This document shows positions 32,030 to 42,895 of a DNA stretch of 64,000 nucleotides, piece after piece; positions within the stretch are counted from its first letter, which is position 1, and every line of letters starts with the position of its first letter. This DNA is from Owenia fusiformis (lineage: Eukaryota; Annelida; Polychaeta; Sabellida; Oweniidae): assembly GCA_903813345.2 (NCBI GenBank), contig CAIIXF020000006.1, forward strand, positions 13,890,348 through 13,954,347. The letters are read 5' to 3'. The notes below the pieces were generated by a model. The model was not told the DNA's origin. It did not search any database and saw only the letters and a list, made by a program, of their open reading frames with translations. The translations under genes and the position numbers were made by a program.

Positions 32030-32593
32030 AGCTTCAGTCACATTTGCTCTATGCGACCGCACGTCGACCGTATTTCCCTGAAATCAGTAAATTTCTGCGG
32101 CAAAAAACATAGGAAAACTACAGTCGCCTTAAGCATGTTAAGGTCACCTTGCGGTCTACGTACACGGCATATCCATTTTTACAGGGCGTATGTCTGTATC
32201 TTTATTAATCGGAGTTATAACTTTTTCTTTCCTTTGGTCACCGTAGATATCAACAAGCAGCAGTCAAACCGTAGGTCCCACGGCGGCCGTAGGTCGGGTT
32301 CACGGTCGACCTGCGGCTGCGCTTGGATTTCATAGGTTACAATTGACCTTTCCGAACCATAGAACCCCTTGTGGATGCCTTCAAGAAAAACTATGCACGT
32401 CGTAGGGCCGCCCTACACTGATCGTGCGTCATCATTTATCAGCCGTACGGGAATCGTTGTTTTTCCTCACAATCAAGATACGCCGTACGGCTATCTTAGC
32501 AAATGTGACTGCTAAATTATCTGACTACAGAAATTTTACTTACCGCAGAAATGATAGACCGTACGGTCCCTGTAAAAATGTGACGCGAGGCTA
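32030..32593. mobile_element. GC-richer nested MITE (GCxTC..GTCACATTT ends)
   Basis: Left GCTTCAGTCACATTTG and right AAATGTGACGCGAGGC are imperfect inverted ends. Inner arms (ATTTCTGCGG / CCGCAGAAAT) also pair. Many CGTACGG and GGTCGAC-like words make it clearly GC-richer than its surroundings. Same family as the 139-bp element at 14883. Confidence 0.65.
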
Positions 32594-33281
32594 AGAATCC
32601 ATGATAGTAATTGAATATGGTTTTAAAATTTAATTTTAAAATTTTCTTCGAATCTTGTGTTAAAGATAAACATAAATGCAATGAATATTAAAGTACGAAC
32701 ACGTATTTTTGTAATGAGACTATTAAATTAAATCATCACCGAGATTGCATTCTTGGAAATTCAAGATGGGTTCGTTGAATTAATTTTATTATGTTTTATT
32801 CAAATAGTTTGCATTCGCCTGAAAGAATTAGCATTCTGTGTTCGCATTTAGCGCTCGATCTAATAAAAGTTAAAAAGTCACGAATCCCAGATTATTTCAA
32901 GTGTAAACAACGAATAAATATAACCTGCATTCAATGTCTAGATAGGTAAAAAGCAGTTCCGAAAATGCAGGCGTTAATATTCTATTGAAATCGTTCTTTG
33001 TTATGGGTGGTATATACGTATTCTTTTAGTTCCTTTAAAATGATTTATTTGGAATGGCAGCAACTCGGCATTTATTTTTTGATTCAAAAATGGCGCCACA
33101 AAACTTTTGGGATGCCAAGGCATCAATCTGGCATCAATGACGTCATAACAATGTCGTAAAGAACCACTTTACGGTTGAAATGGCAGCTCCGTGGTCCAGT
33201 TCATATGCAAAACCCGGGGCTCAATAACTATTAAGGGGATAATGATAGAACAATAAAACGAAGTTGGATTGAAAGATGTAT

Positions 33282-33313
33282 GTCCCTTAAACTTATTATC
33301 AAGTTTAAGGGAC
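33282..33313. repeat. 13-bp perfect hairpin beside the right end of the TTAA element
   Basis: GTCCCTTAAACTT, loop ATTATC, AAGTTTAAGGGAC. It lies just inside the right terminus and contains the TTAA target motif. Confidence 0.7.
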
Positions 33314-33860
33314 AAAACTTCGCATTCCCTTTAAAGAAAACCTTATAAGCATAATTGGCAAGCTTATGAATCGTAACTATAATTGGAAACATTTAAAAGA
33401 ACCTATAGAGATTTTTCGTGCCATCCAGATTATAAATGGTGTGAACAAACAATTGATTAAAAAAGCGCATTAGAATCTACTAGAAAACATAGTCATATGG
33501 AGATCAAGAGGACATGGAAATGTGGTTCTTGGAGATCTTTTAAAGACTGATGCCATCCATCTTAACTTAGATGGTCTTAAGAAACATAAAAAGGCCATTA
33601 AAAATTCAATAAACCATGCAATGAATGAAAAGATTGTAAGTAAGTACAGATTATTATGTCAAATTAACAACAATAATGAATAATACTAATGATAAGAATA
33701 TTTCTATAAAATATCATAAAATAGTATTAAAGTATAGATCATAGTGCTAGTATTGATATATAAAAAATAAAAAAATAAAATTGGATTTGCTTCTCATTTT
33801 AATGAAAACAATTTATTTAAAAAAAATTCTGAACTTCTGTTGATTTTTATTTTTAACTAT

Positions 33861-34153
33861 TGCAAATCTAATAAGATATTTCATCGATACAGATCATACT
33901 CAAAGCAGTCATAGTACTAGGTATAACTTAGATACAGCTCTATGTAATCTAGGTAAAAATTATGAATAATTTGCAAGTAATTGATATTTCCTTTCTTCAT
34001 GGCGTTTTTATCATTTTCAGCACTTAGTATTTTCATTTACTTACTTTCACAATTTCAATTCAATTAATAATATCAATTATTTCAAATTATGATCATAATG
34101 GAAAACAACTATATGGTGTTGCGACTACTAAAAGCACTAACATAGTCAAAACA
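33861..34153 (+). mobile_element. LTR copy 1 (TGCAA...AAACA)
   Basis: A ~293-bp direct repeat shared with 48834-49136. It begins TGCAAATCTAATAAGATATT and ends ACATAGTCAAAACA, so it has TG...CA borders. Similarity stops abruptly at both ends. A decayed gag/protease-like region follows it, as expected for a 5' LTR. A clear primer-binding site was not identified. Confidence 0.65.
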
Positions 34154-34254
34154 AGGTTTGGCATTGGCCAGTGTTTTTAATTAATTTCAAGAACTCTATC
34201 ATAGCTCGGGAGTATTCTCATAATCATAGTTGTTTTCTCTATATTAGATTGATC

Positions 34255-36097
34255 ATGGCATCTAAAGATACAAATGCAGATCATAACTACTCAAAGACTA
34301 ATGATAAGCAACAACATAACATTGTAAATATTGATAAGACATGTAATACACAAAAAATGCTATGCCTAAAATACAAGCACAAACTGATCTGCAACAGCCT
34401 CAGCAGCAACAACAACCTCAGCAGCAACAACAACAACAACACGTGATTCATCAACAACCAGATCAACAACAACCTCAGTAGATGACACAGCCTCAACCAC
34501 CGATTGAACACCAACAGCAACAATTTAATCAACAGCAACAACTATTTCCTCAACAACAACAACAAAATCAAATGATGCAAACTATTATCAAATTTCTTAC
34601 GTGTCATGGTTGCAGCCATATAGTTTTCATTTAGCGCATACACAAAGCCTGTTCTAATGTGATAAGAAATTGGCGCATGCGTGAGGCCAAAATAAGTGAA
34701 ATAAGAGTCTTTTGTGCTAGGAAAATTTGAATTAGACGTAATTTTTATTCTGGAACTTCAAACTCAAAATCTTTGCAAAATGTAAGAAGAATTATGTCAA
34801 CTATGGGGGGAGGGTTGTAAATAATTACTAAATACATGTAACTAGTTCAATATAAAATCGTTTTGAGTGATTTTTCAAGTGATTCAAGGAGATAAACTAG
34901 AATGTAAAAATTTTATTTCCCTCGGCTCCCAGGGAAAGAATATTTTCCCCAGGGTCCAAATTATTATGCCCTCAATAGCAATTTTTTTTTTTGGGCATAT
35001 CTCTTCATAATTATGTCTAAGAATGTAATCTGTGGTATTTCTCAACTATGCAGCATGATTTTTAATTCATGAAGTGTTTTTACCCCACATATATGACTGG
35101 TGATGTAATTTTCATCAGATTCCAGTGAGTAGTTGTAAATATGAGTATTTCAAACCAGTATGTTGGGACTATTCAATATCAATTCAGGCCCCATGCATAT
35201 GTTTTGTATGCTGCACACGCCTATGTGGGCAGCATACAGAGAAGATAAATGGTGGTACCAATACGATGACTCAGCACAATCTCGACAAGATCAAGGTAAC
35301 AATTCCATGATCAATAATCGTACTAATGTTTCAAAAGGGGAATGCCCTCCCTGTTGTTTTATGTGCTCTCAATAGACTAGATGCGAGTAGAAAAAATCTT
35401 GATTTACGCCATTAAATATTCAAAATTCAGTAAAAACGATGTTATATTTGAAATCTACATGTAAAAGTACATCTAGAAATATGGTTTCGAAAATTGTTTA
35501 TCAAGTTTGAAAATTTAATTATCTTTGAAAGTGTGACTTCTAGTTCGGGTTGATTCTCCATAGAGCCCATGTTACAAAATCACAAAAAGTGAAATATCTT
35601 TTCTTGTATCGGTCAGATAGCATTTTTATTTACTGGACATATTTTTATTTGCATAACTATAAGATACATAAGGGTTATATGAAAATTGAACCACTAAAAC
35701 AGATGTTATTTAAGTTAAAGGGAACTTTCTACTATACCCACCATGTTATCTGACCCGAACGAGCCACCTGGTGGTGAAACTGGTAACTACCTACTCGCAT
35801 CTGCGTTATTAGATCACTAGTCATTAGAGAATCTAATCAATCAATTTCTTTAAATGAGTATGCATCGCAAGGGCAAGGCGAAAATGTGTTATTGAAATTT
35901 AGATGATCAAATCAAAAAGTGAACACAAATCAACCAGAAAATTGGGGAAAATTTCTTATTCAGAGAAATTTATAATGTCACCTGCAAACACAATCATGAT
36001 ATCAATTAGTAATGTACTGTTTGAAGCATTAGTGGACATAAGGGCATCAAAGATTTTCATCAATAAGGAACTGTTATTATTATTTATTTTGATATAA
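34255..36097 (+). pseudogene. Decayed LTR-retrotransposon gag and retropepsin
   Basis: The region starts ATGGCATCTAAAGA (34255). A Gln-rich frame follows at 34363-34580 with a frameshift before it and a TAG at 34479. A WWYQYDDSAQSRQDQG segment near 35250 precedes CPPCCFMCSQ, a zinc-knuckle-like stretch. After a MITE (35379-35802), the frame at 35903-36097 has ISISNVLFEALVDIRASKIF followed by INKEL. That is the retropepsin flap/active-site context, but with DIRA where functional enzymes have D-T/S-G-A, so it is inactive. No reverse transcriptase or integrase is recognisable. Confidence 0.55.
35379..35802. mobile_element. MITE with AGATGCGAGTAG ends
   Basis: Left AGATGCGAGTAG and right CTACTCGCATCT are perfect 12-bp inverted repeats. 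Inner CTAGTTCGGGT / ACCCGAACGAG-like blocks near 35540 and 35753 also oppose each other. The MITE separates the zinc-knuckle-like and protease-like parts of the retrotransposon remnant. Confidence 0.65.
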
Positions 36098-36099
36098 TG

Positions 36100-37521
36100 T
36101 AACCACTGTTAATTAAATGTTGTAAATCTTCAATATGAAGGAAATAAAACAATACAATACAATATATAAATTGCATCTCATTGATATATAACAATGGTGT
36201 AGCTTGTTTGAAGTTCCAAAATGAATGTAAACTTTATGCTGAACATATTGTTATGATTCGGTCAGTGCGTAATTATATTTAATAATTATATATAATTACT
36301 TCATTATTTATTTATTATTTATATCCAATTTAAATACTATTTATATTAAGCTGATATTCAAACATTGTAAAGATATCTTGCTGCATTCTTATATTATGAT
36401 ACTATTTAGACCTCAGTTTGGTTTAGTGCAGGGGAATCCCTACGCTACTATATTCAGCCAAAACAAAGATATATCAATATAATTCTGACAAGGTAATGCT
36501 TCCAACAACCAATCACGACTCGGAATTATGATTTGAATCTTGCTTACATAAACATGATATCAGCAATATTCTTACTTAAATTTGCACAATTTTGACAGGT
36601 AAAATAATGCATTTTTACCTGGTATCATTGCACGGAATTGGTCGAATAGCGTAATTTCACTAAAAAATATGTGGCTCGACATAAAGTGTAAATGCCCGAT
36701 TCCGAAATGTAATATTCTGTTAGTTACCATTTGAATGGCCCTTGTTCAAAAAAAGGGAAAGAATATACCATTTAATTGTCATGTTTATTTTATTTTTGCA
36801 TTTTTAATAGCTGTCATAGAAAATAGCTCTTTGTAAATAAGTCCAAAGCATCCCTGTGCACCCACAGAAGCTGTGCCGCCATTTTTGAAATAAAAAAAAA
36901 AGACAAAATAAAATTACTTCTCACTTTGGATCAGCTTTTAAGAGTAACCAAATAAAATTTAAGAGAGGCCCGCGGCCGGTGTACAAGAATATAACAAGTA
37001 AATGGATCACGGCGAATAGAATTGTAACTGTGAGACACCTTTCTAAAAGAGTAAGTACATTTTTTGTTTAGAAAGTCAAGACTCAAAATGTCGAAATGAT
37101 CCATTCGTCTGATTTGAAGACAAAAAACTAAAATCATAAATATTGCAAAGGCGGATCCAGGATCCAGAAATGAACAATGAGCGATGCCCAAATTAAAAAA
37201 TGTACCCCTAAAACCACAATGGGGCTCAATGTTGTGAAAATCAAAGTTCATTTTCTTCTATCTTACTCACTAGGCCTAAATAGGGTCTAGCCTAGGCCTT
37301 AGGGCCTAGCTTAATGTCCAAATATTAGCCTTATCAAATAATTAATAATTTACTTATTTGAGGGATGAGATACATAAATAGTCCTGCCATTTGACTCATA
37401 CTACGTATGTTGCATGTTACTTTCTGAGGCTATGGTAGCGGGGGTATCAGAGACCAAACCCATAACATGTTGTCAATTTACCATGACATATTGTAACACA
37501 GATCTCCATGATTTGTTTTAG
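36100..37521. other. No gene recognised
   Basis: AT-rich. A terminal-like run AATAAAACAATACAATACAA at 36144-36163 suggests the tail of a retroposon. A minus-strand open frame at 36931-37251 has no protein-like features that I recognise. The upstream partner of the chromodomain exon should lie here or further upstream, but I cannot find it. Confidence 0.4.
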
Positions 37522-37681
37522 GAACCCGAATATCTCATTTCATGGAATGGCTATCCGATATATCAAAGTAGCTGGGAGCCAAGAGAGAATCTGAACAGAA
37601 TATTGCTGGAATCCGTATGCTCACCACAAATAAGCATAGACGTTTTACAAGAGGAGATACAACGTTTCAGAACTGTAATAT
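37522..37681 (+). CDS. Chromodomain exon
   Basis: Between acceptor TTTTAG and donor T|GTAAGT, the frame reads EPEYLISWNGYPIYQSSWEP followed by RENLNRILLES and LQEEIQRFRTVI. EYLISWNGYP...SWEPRENL is the second half of a chromodomain: strands 2-3 plus the C-terminal helix, with aromatic-cage Trp residues in SWN and SWEP. The chromodomain N-terminal strand should be in an upstream exon. Phase: starts in frame, ends with one extra base. It could belong to a host chromobox-type gene or to a mobile-element protein; a transposon-type coding remnant starts 280 bp downstream. No stop codons and good splice borders argue that it is or was a real exon. Confidence 0.65.
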
Positions 37682-37955
37682 GTAAGTTAATCTCCAAATC
37701 TAAAGGAACACTGTGTGTTATAGTTACATACAATTGTTGGGAGTAACTTATTTTCATAGTGCAGTACATAGTGACCCAATAAAATGTTACCCTCATATTA
37801 ATGTTCATTCTGATACCCATAGCATCTATCTCCTTTACATCATCGAAGAACAGAGATGGAAAAGGGGTGTGGTTTACCTCTATGCATAATATTTAGCAAC
37901 TTTTTTGTCTGTACATTTTTGAATAGAATTGAGATTTGTCTGCATATGAATATAA

Positions 37956-39038
37956 TATAATGTGCATTTAGTGCATTGTAACACTCAAAAGGTGCATTTA
38001 GTTAACTGTAACGTCCACAAAGACGATCGATACAAATCCACATTTCCCATCTACTATTACGAAATTGATCAACTCAAGAGAGACCACACAAAAGTGGGAG
38101 AATATGGCCAAAAAGCCTTCCTCTGCTGACCATACCAATTGAAAGGGTTATTTTAGATGAATTACACCTTTTTCTTAGAATAGGAGGGGTTTTACTAGGC
38201 AATCTAGTAAAACAGATGACAACACAAATGTCCAACTCCAAAAGTGAAGGAGATTCACCGCACGCTCTTCTTGAGAAATGCATGGCAGAGATTGGAGTAA
38301 CCTTTAAGATATGGGAAAAACGTGAAAACCAATCTGGAACGGGAACCTTCGATTATACACCTCTCATGGGGAGTGACCTTAAATGCGTTATAAGAAGGCT
38401 TCCAGAAATGTTTGTCAACCTTATGCCAAATGCAACAGCTCAGAAACCGAAGGCAGTATGGAACCAGCTTGGTTCCATTTATTTCGATGCCTTGTCCAGT
38501 TCAACAAATGATCACGAAAAGCTTTTCAAAATGGCTCAGAAATTTTTAAAATCCTTCCTCAATCTTCATAAAAGCTCTCTAGAAGGTTTCGCAAATCGCA
38601 ATGTTACGCCTTATATGCACATGCTGCTATACCATGTACCCAACCAAGTGAGACGCCTTGACGGAAGGTTTAAGTCCTTCACAGGACAGCATATTGAGAA
38701 AGCAAATGACACCTAAGAACCGTCCACCAGCGAAAATCTAATAAACACGATGGCTGCCTTGAAGCTATGCAGGCACTTAAGCGGATGGATGAGCTGAAAA
38801 AGTTTAAGAGGAAAAAACGTTTTCGTAAGTCCGAATCTGCTCCAAGAAAAGTCAAACGAAAACTAAAGCTTGGAGTCGAACTAACAGAAGAAACAAAACA
38901 AAGAGAAACCACCAAGGAAAACATTAAAAAATGGACAAGAATGAGCTTAAAAAACAATTGTTACCACTTGGAATAAGTACAAAAGCTTCAAAACACAGCA
39001 AACTAATGCTCCTTCAAAACGCAATTCTTAAAGATTGA
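37956..39038 (+). pseudogene. Transposon-type protein gene with several frameshifts
   Basis: Three frames connect into one protein-like path. The first is a Cys/His-containing start (HLVNCNVHKDDRYKST) preceded by a ~30-bp duplication. The second is IPIERVILDELHLFLRIGG and, in the long frame from ATG 38216, YMHMLLYHVPNQVRRL, FKSFTGQHIEKANDT. The third is KRTVHQRKSNKHDGCLEA, then a Lys-rich stretch and a SAP-like tail (ELKKQLLPLGIST). The shifts fall near 38110 (A-run), 38712 and 38930 (A-run). I recognise the DELHLFLR and HVP...GQ-x-EKxND blocks as typical of a large family of uncharacterised mobile-element proteins of aquatic invertebrates, but cannot name the family. Homopolymer position makes sequencing error possible for two of the shifts. 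Confidence 0.6.
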
Positions 39039-39325
39039 AATAGTAAAGACTAAAGTATCATAAACATGACAAATTGTGTTAAAAGCTACAACTTAAGAGA
39101 AGTTGTAAATTATCATAAGCGATGAGACATAATATGCACTCTTTTTAAGCACGTATTAATGTACCTGTATACGTCATCGTTATGATCCTTTTAATTAAAG
39201 TAACACATTTACGATGTATCTAAAATCTAAAACCTCAAAAAGTAATAGATATGACTATATATTGTATAAAAAGAGATTTAAAAAAAAATTGTGTCTGAGA
39301 GATAAATAAAAAAGAAAAAACCTTA

Positions 39326-39412
39326 GTCTTGACCGGGAATCGAACCACCGACAGCTGGATTCCATCTATCAAAACCTTGGTCCAGCGCCTTACTCCATTA
39401 GGCCACACTGGC
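39326..39412 (-). tRNA. tRNA-Leu-like pseudogene or SINE head
   Basis: On the minus strand: GCCAGTG, then an A-box-like TGGCCTAATGGAG, D-stem GCCT/AGGC, an anticodon stem CTGGA/TCCAG as in Leu tRNAs, and a B-box GGTTCGATTCC. The anticodon loop CCAAGG is followed by an extra ~14 nt before the stem closes, like an intron. The anticodon would be AAG, but U33 is C, the T-stem pairs poorly and the 3' acceptor strand does not pair with the 5' one. This is therefore a degenerate tRNA or the tRNA-derived part of a SINE, not a working tRNA. Confidence 0.5.
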
Positions 39413-39785
39413 ATGATGAAACACTGTAATTCTTAAGCTATGTTATAAATTTTAGAAGACAGTCGAATCACTGCATAAGATTAATAAAAAAAATAGTCAA
39501 TCATTTTAATAATATTTAAATATCTATTTCGGTAAATTTTTAAGTCAAAACCAGGATTGATGATGTAAATTCAGTTTTCATTTCGATAATCTATTTCCTG
39601 TTATGAGTCGTAAAAAAAACATGGCTCCGAAAAAATATTTCTTGCATCCAAATTTCAAAATGATATATATCCATGGATCAGTTATTTTTGGCACCTGAAC
39701 CCATCCTAATAGAAAGGTAAGACTATTTTCTTGACTCATTTCGCTTAAATTGTCGAAATTCGGCCTAGAATCGTAAATGTGTTAC

Positions 39786-40806
39786 TTTAAGGCGACGCTA
39801 TATTAAATAAAAAGTACAAAAAATGACTGCCATATTTTTTTGATAAAGACACATGTTTTTAAAATCTGTTTACCTTGTATATGAATTGTGTATCTTGACT
39901 AATGAAACATGTCAAAGTTAACATCACACATAAACGCATTTTTCCAAACTATGAATTGGAGGTGCATGGATCCCCAAAGCTCGCTAGCATGAAGAGTGCT
40001 AAGTGAGGCTAATTTTTGAAAGTTTCAAGGAGTAGCCTTGCAACAGTCACACATTTGCAAGAGTCTAAAATTTCCACAAATCATCTTACCTTTCCCAGGA
40101 ACAACGAAGGAGCATGAAAATGTGCACTTCTTGCATTGTTAGAGTATAATAAAGCTCAAACCATTGTAAATTCTAAATATTTCATGTCCACATTTTGTTT
40201 GCCGGAACTACTTCTAGACTTCCTGATTAATCCTCATGCAAGTTTTGTGACTACACCAAGTGGCATGGATTATCACTTGTATGTTTTATCTATTACAGTG
40301 TAATTATCATGATAGATACATGATAGAGGCTTTATGAATGATAAACAATGGAAACATGAATGAAGATAACTCTGGACTAAAAAATAGTTCCAGGAAACAA
40401 AATGGTGGACATGAAATATTTAGAATTCACAATGGTTTGAGCTTTATTATACTCTAACAATGCAAGAAGTACACATTTTCGTGCTCCTTCGTTGTTCCTT
40501 GGTAAGGTAAGACTATATCTAGAAATTTTGAATTCTTGCAAATGTGTGTCTGTTGCAAGGCTACTCCTTGAAACTTTCAAAAAATAGCCTCACTTCGCAC
40601 TCTTCATGCTAGCTTTTGGGAGCCATACACCTCCAATTCATAGTTATGAAAAATGTGTTTAAATGTGAGGTTTTCTTTTATGTGTCTCTTTAGTCAGGAA
40701 ATGCATTCACATACAAGGAAAACAGTATACAAAATCTTCTGACTTTATCAAAAAAATATGGCTCCCATGTTTTTGTACTTTTGATTAACTTAAATGTCAC
40801 CTTAAA
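39786..40806. mobile_element. 1-kb fold-back element (TTTAAGGYGAC ends)
   Basis: Arms of ~420 bp (39786-40205 and 40385-40806) are reverse complements with about 80-85% identity by eye; for example GAGTAGCCTTGCAACAG pairs with CTGTTGCAAGGCTACTC. The loop is ~180 bp. There is no coding content; open frames here come from the arms. Confidence 0.85.
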
Positions 40807-41514
40807 ACGTTTCAACTGAGTATATTTTGCACCAACATTGATCAATTCTATGTCACTACGGTACATCTTATAGGCTTATTAACTGGTCCAGAGAGACCAT
40901 AATTTTATCTAAAATCAAATCGTTCAGTATAAACCATGAAATGAGAAAAATTGAAAATATTGTAATTTATTGCTTATATTTATACTTGTTATACACGTAC
41001 ATGTAAGTGTACAATTTACAAATATGTTGAAATAAAATGTTATATAATGTAATACAAGGAATCATTTTAATTTATTGCACTAGGGAAAGAATAATGGTAA
41101 CAACCGCAATTTAAGACACCATAATAGATAATCCACCTGGAACTACGAATCTTTCTGATATTTAAACATCCAGGTGAATATTGAAATATCAGGCTTCTAA
41201 AGTCCATGTATTTTATACGAAAATGTAGAAAATACAAGCGTAGAACTTGTATCTTATTTTCCATTCCAACGGGTCTCATCTAGGTCTAGAGAACCCTGCA
41301 TAAAAAACTTATATTTGGAGAAGTTCAATAATAAACCGTATACGCTATATAAAACAATTGTTAAATGATTTGTGTTGACTTTGAACCTCCATCCGTCAGA
41401 ATGTTACTTTTTGACACAAATTCATTTCAGTCGGAATTTCAATAAATAGGAATTATGCGAATTCCTGATATCCATAAAAAGACCTGTTTCGTTTGAAACG
41501 GGCCGAAGAACCAA

Positions 41515-42090
41515 ATGTATGTGGGCTCTATTCCCAACAAAACCAAACAGATCTACCTTTAAAGTTGCAGAAACCTGAGATTCACTGATTCACAAAGTTA
41601 CTAATGGCATCATGTATGAATTCATGCTGATTTTATCATTTTTTAAAACAAATGGTAAACAAAAGTTAAAGATATGCGGACTCTATTCTAAACGGAATCA
41701 AACAGATCTACCTTTAAAGTTACAGAAACCTGAGATTAATAAGATATCATATGCTTTTAAGTAGTTCTACCAGATCATCAAAATATGCCCGTTTCACCAT
41801 TTTCACGTCATTTTACGAATGGCGTCACGCTTGAATTCATGCTGATTTTATCACTTTTTCAAAACAAACAGGCCGAAAAGTTAGAGGTATGCTGACCCTA
41901 TTCTAAACAGAATCAAACAGATCTACCTTTTAAGTTACAGAAACCTGAGATTATTAAGATATCACATGCTTTGAAGTAGTTCTACCAGATTGTCAAAGTA
42001 TGCCATTTTCACGTCATGTTACATGAATTTCAATGGCGTCATGCATGAATTCCTGCTGATTTTATCATTTTTTTCAAAACAAATAAGAAA
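41515..42090. repeat. ~215-bp tandem repeat, three copies
   Basis: AACAGATCTACCTTTAAAGT and CAGAAACCTGAGATT recur near 41548, 41700 and 41912. The first unit is shorter by ~60 bp. ATGAATTCATGCTGATTTTA closes each unit. Confidence 0.8.
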
Positions 42091-42895
42091 TAAGTTTCAA
42101 GACTTGTACCTTCACCGATATTCGTGATATCTCCCTTAGAGTGATCAATTTTTCAGAGTAAAATGGTTACCAGAAAATACATGTAGTTATGTAAAAATAC
42201 ATGTATAAAGAAGCCTGTCTTGCAGTTAGATTAGAAGTATGTTGTAAATAAGAACCATAGAATTAGGTTGGCAATTACGTTCTATGTAATATTATGATAT
42301 GATGCAAATCAAATGCAAAATGTATATATATATGTAAACACTAGGTATTAAAGAAGTAAATATGAGACCTTGAATTGTCCGTTTTTTGAGTTTGTTATGT
42401 TCTCACTTTGGAAAATGATTTAGCGGTGTTTGATCTTTTTGGTTTGAGTTGAGACAGGCCACACACGCGAAAATTGTCTCACAAACATAAGAGATCATTG
42501 ACTGATACCGGAGGTCGATTTGGGCATAAAAACTTGAGTATATACTACTCTTATGGAAGATTTATAATATTATTGAAATATAATGGCATTCATTTAAATA
42601 AATAGAGATCTTGGTTACGTTTAAATCAGATCATGATATGTTGGAAGCCATGCCAGGCATAAAACGTATGTCCTATCAAAGACTGTCCTGTAATGTTTAA
42701 GGTAAAACGTGACCTTAAACGACACTTGAGTGGACTAGGATTACCCCATTGGATATCCAGTCCCGAAAAATTGAGGCGTTAGACTTTCCGTTTGTAACTG
42801 GAATAGAATATCCAGGGTATGTGAAAACCAGTAAAAGGATTGAACTTCCTCCTCCAGACAATGACTGAATCGTTGAATGCGCCCGATCGAGGTCC

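Larger units (their letters stand above)
30731..33330. mobile_element. 2.6-kb TTAA-flanked transposon (non-autonomous)
   Basis: Termini AGGGAATGCAAAGTTT and AAACTTCGCATTCCCT are inverted, with TTAA duplicated at 30727-30730 and 33331-33334. The site lies in the SGNH-like reading frame and removing one TTAA plus the element restores phase. Sub-terminal inverted blocks (CATTGTTATG, ACGTCATTGATGCC) near 30880 and 33140 are further symmetry. There is no transposase. TTAA targeting suggests piggyBac or Kolobok type. A smaller element (32030-32593) lies inside. Confidence 0.82.
30410..33683 (+). pseudogene. SGNH-hydrolase-like gene, split by a transposon
   Basis: The left part starts at ATG 30410 (MEKKIAIAIVGSSYIREIF) and has SGNH-type blocks: GSS near the start (block I, usually GDS) and TGNDAS (block III GND), reached after a +1/-1 slip in the T-run near 30583-30592. 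It is cut by a TTAA-flanked element at 30731. After the element (33331) the same frame continues and ends with LLKTDAIHLNLDGLKKHKK, whose D-x-x-H-L-N is the catalytic block V. A TAG at 33471 breaks the right half. Blocks I, III and V in order support an SGNH/GDSL esterase fold, as found in many invertebrate mobile-element proteins. Substrate unknown. Not functional as it stands. Confidence 0.55.

Noticed and set aside
34287-34541. Minus-strand Leu-rich frame opposite the Gln-rich region
   Set aside because: It is the antisense of CAA/CAG repeats; no independent support.
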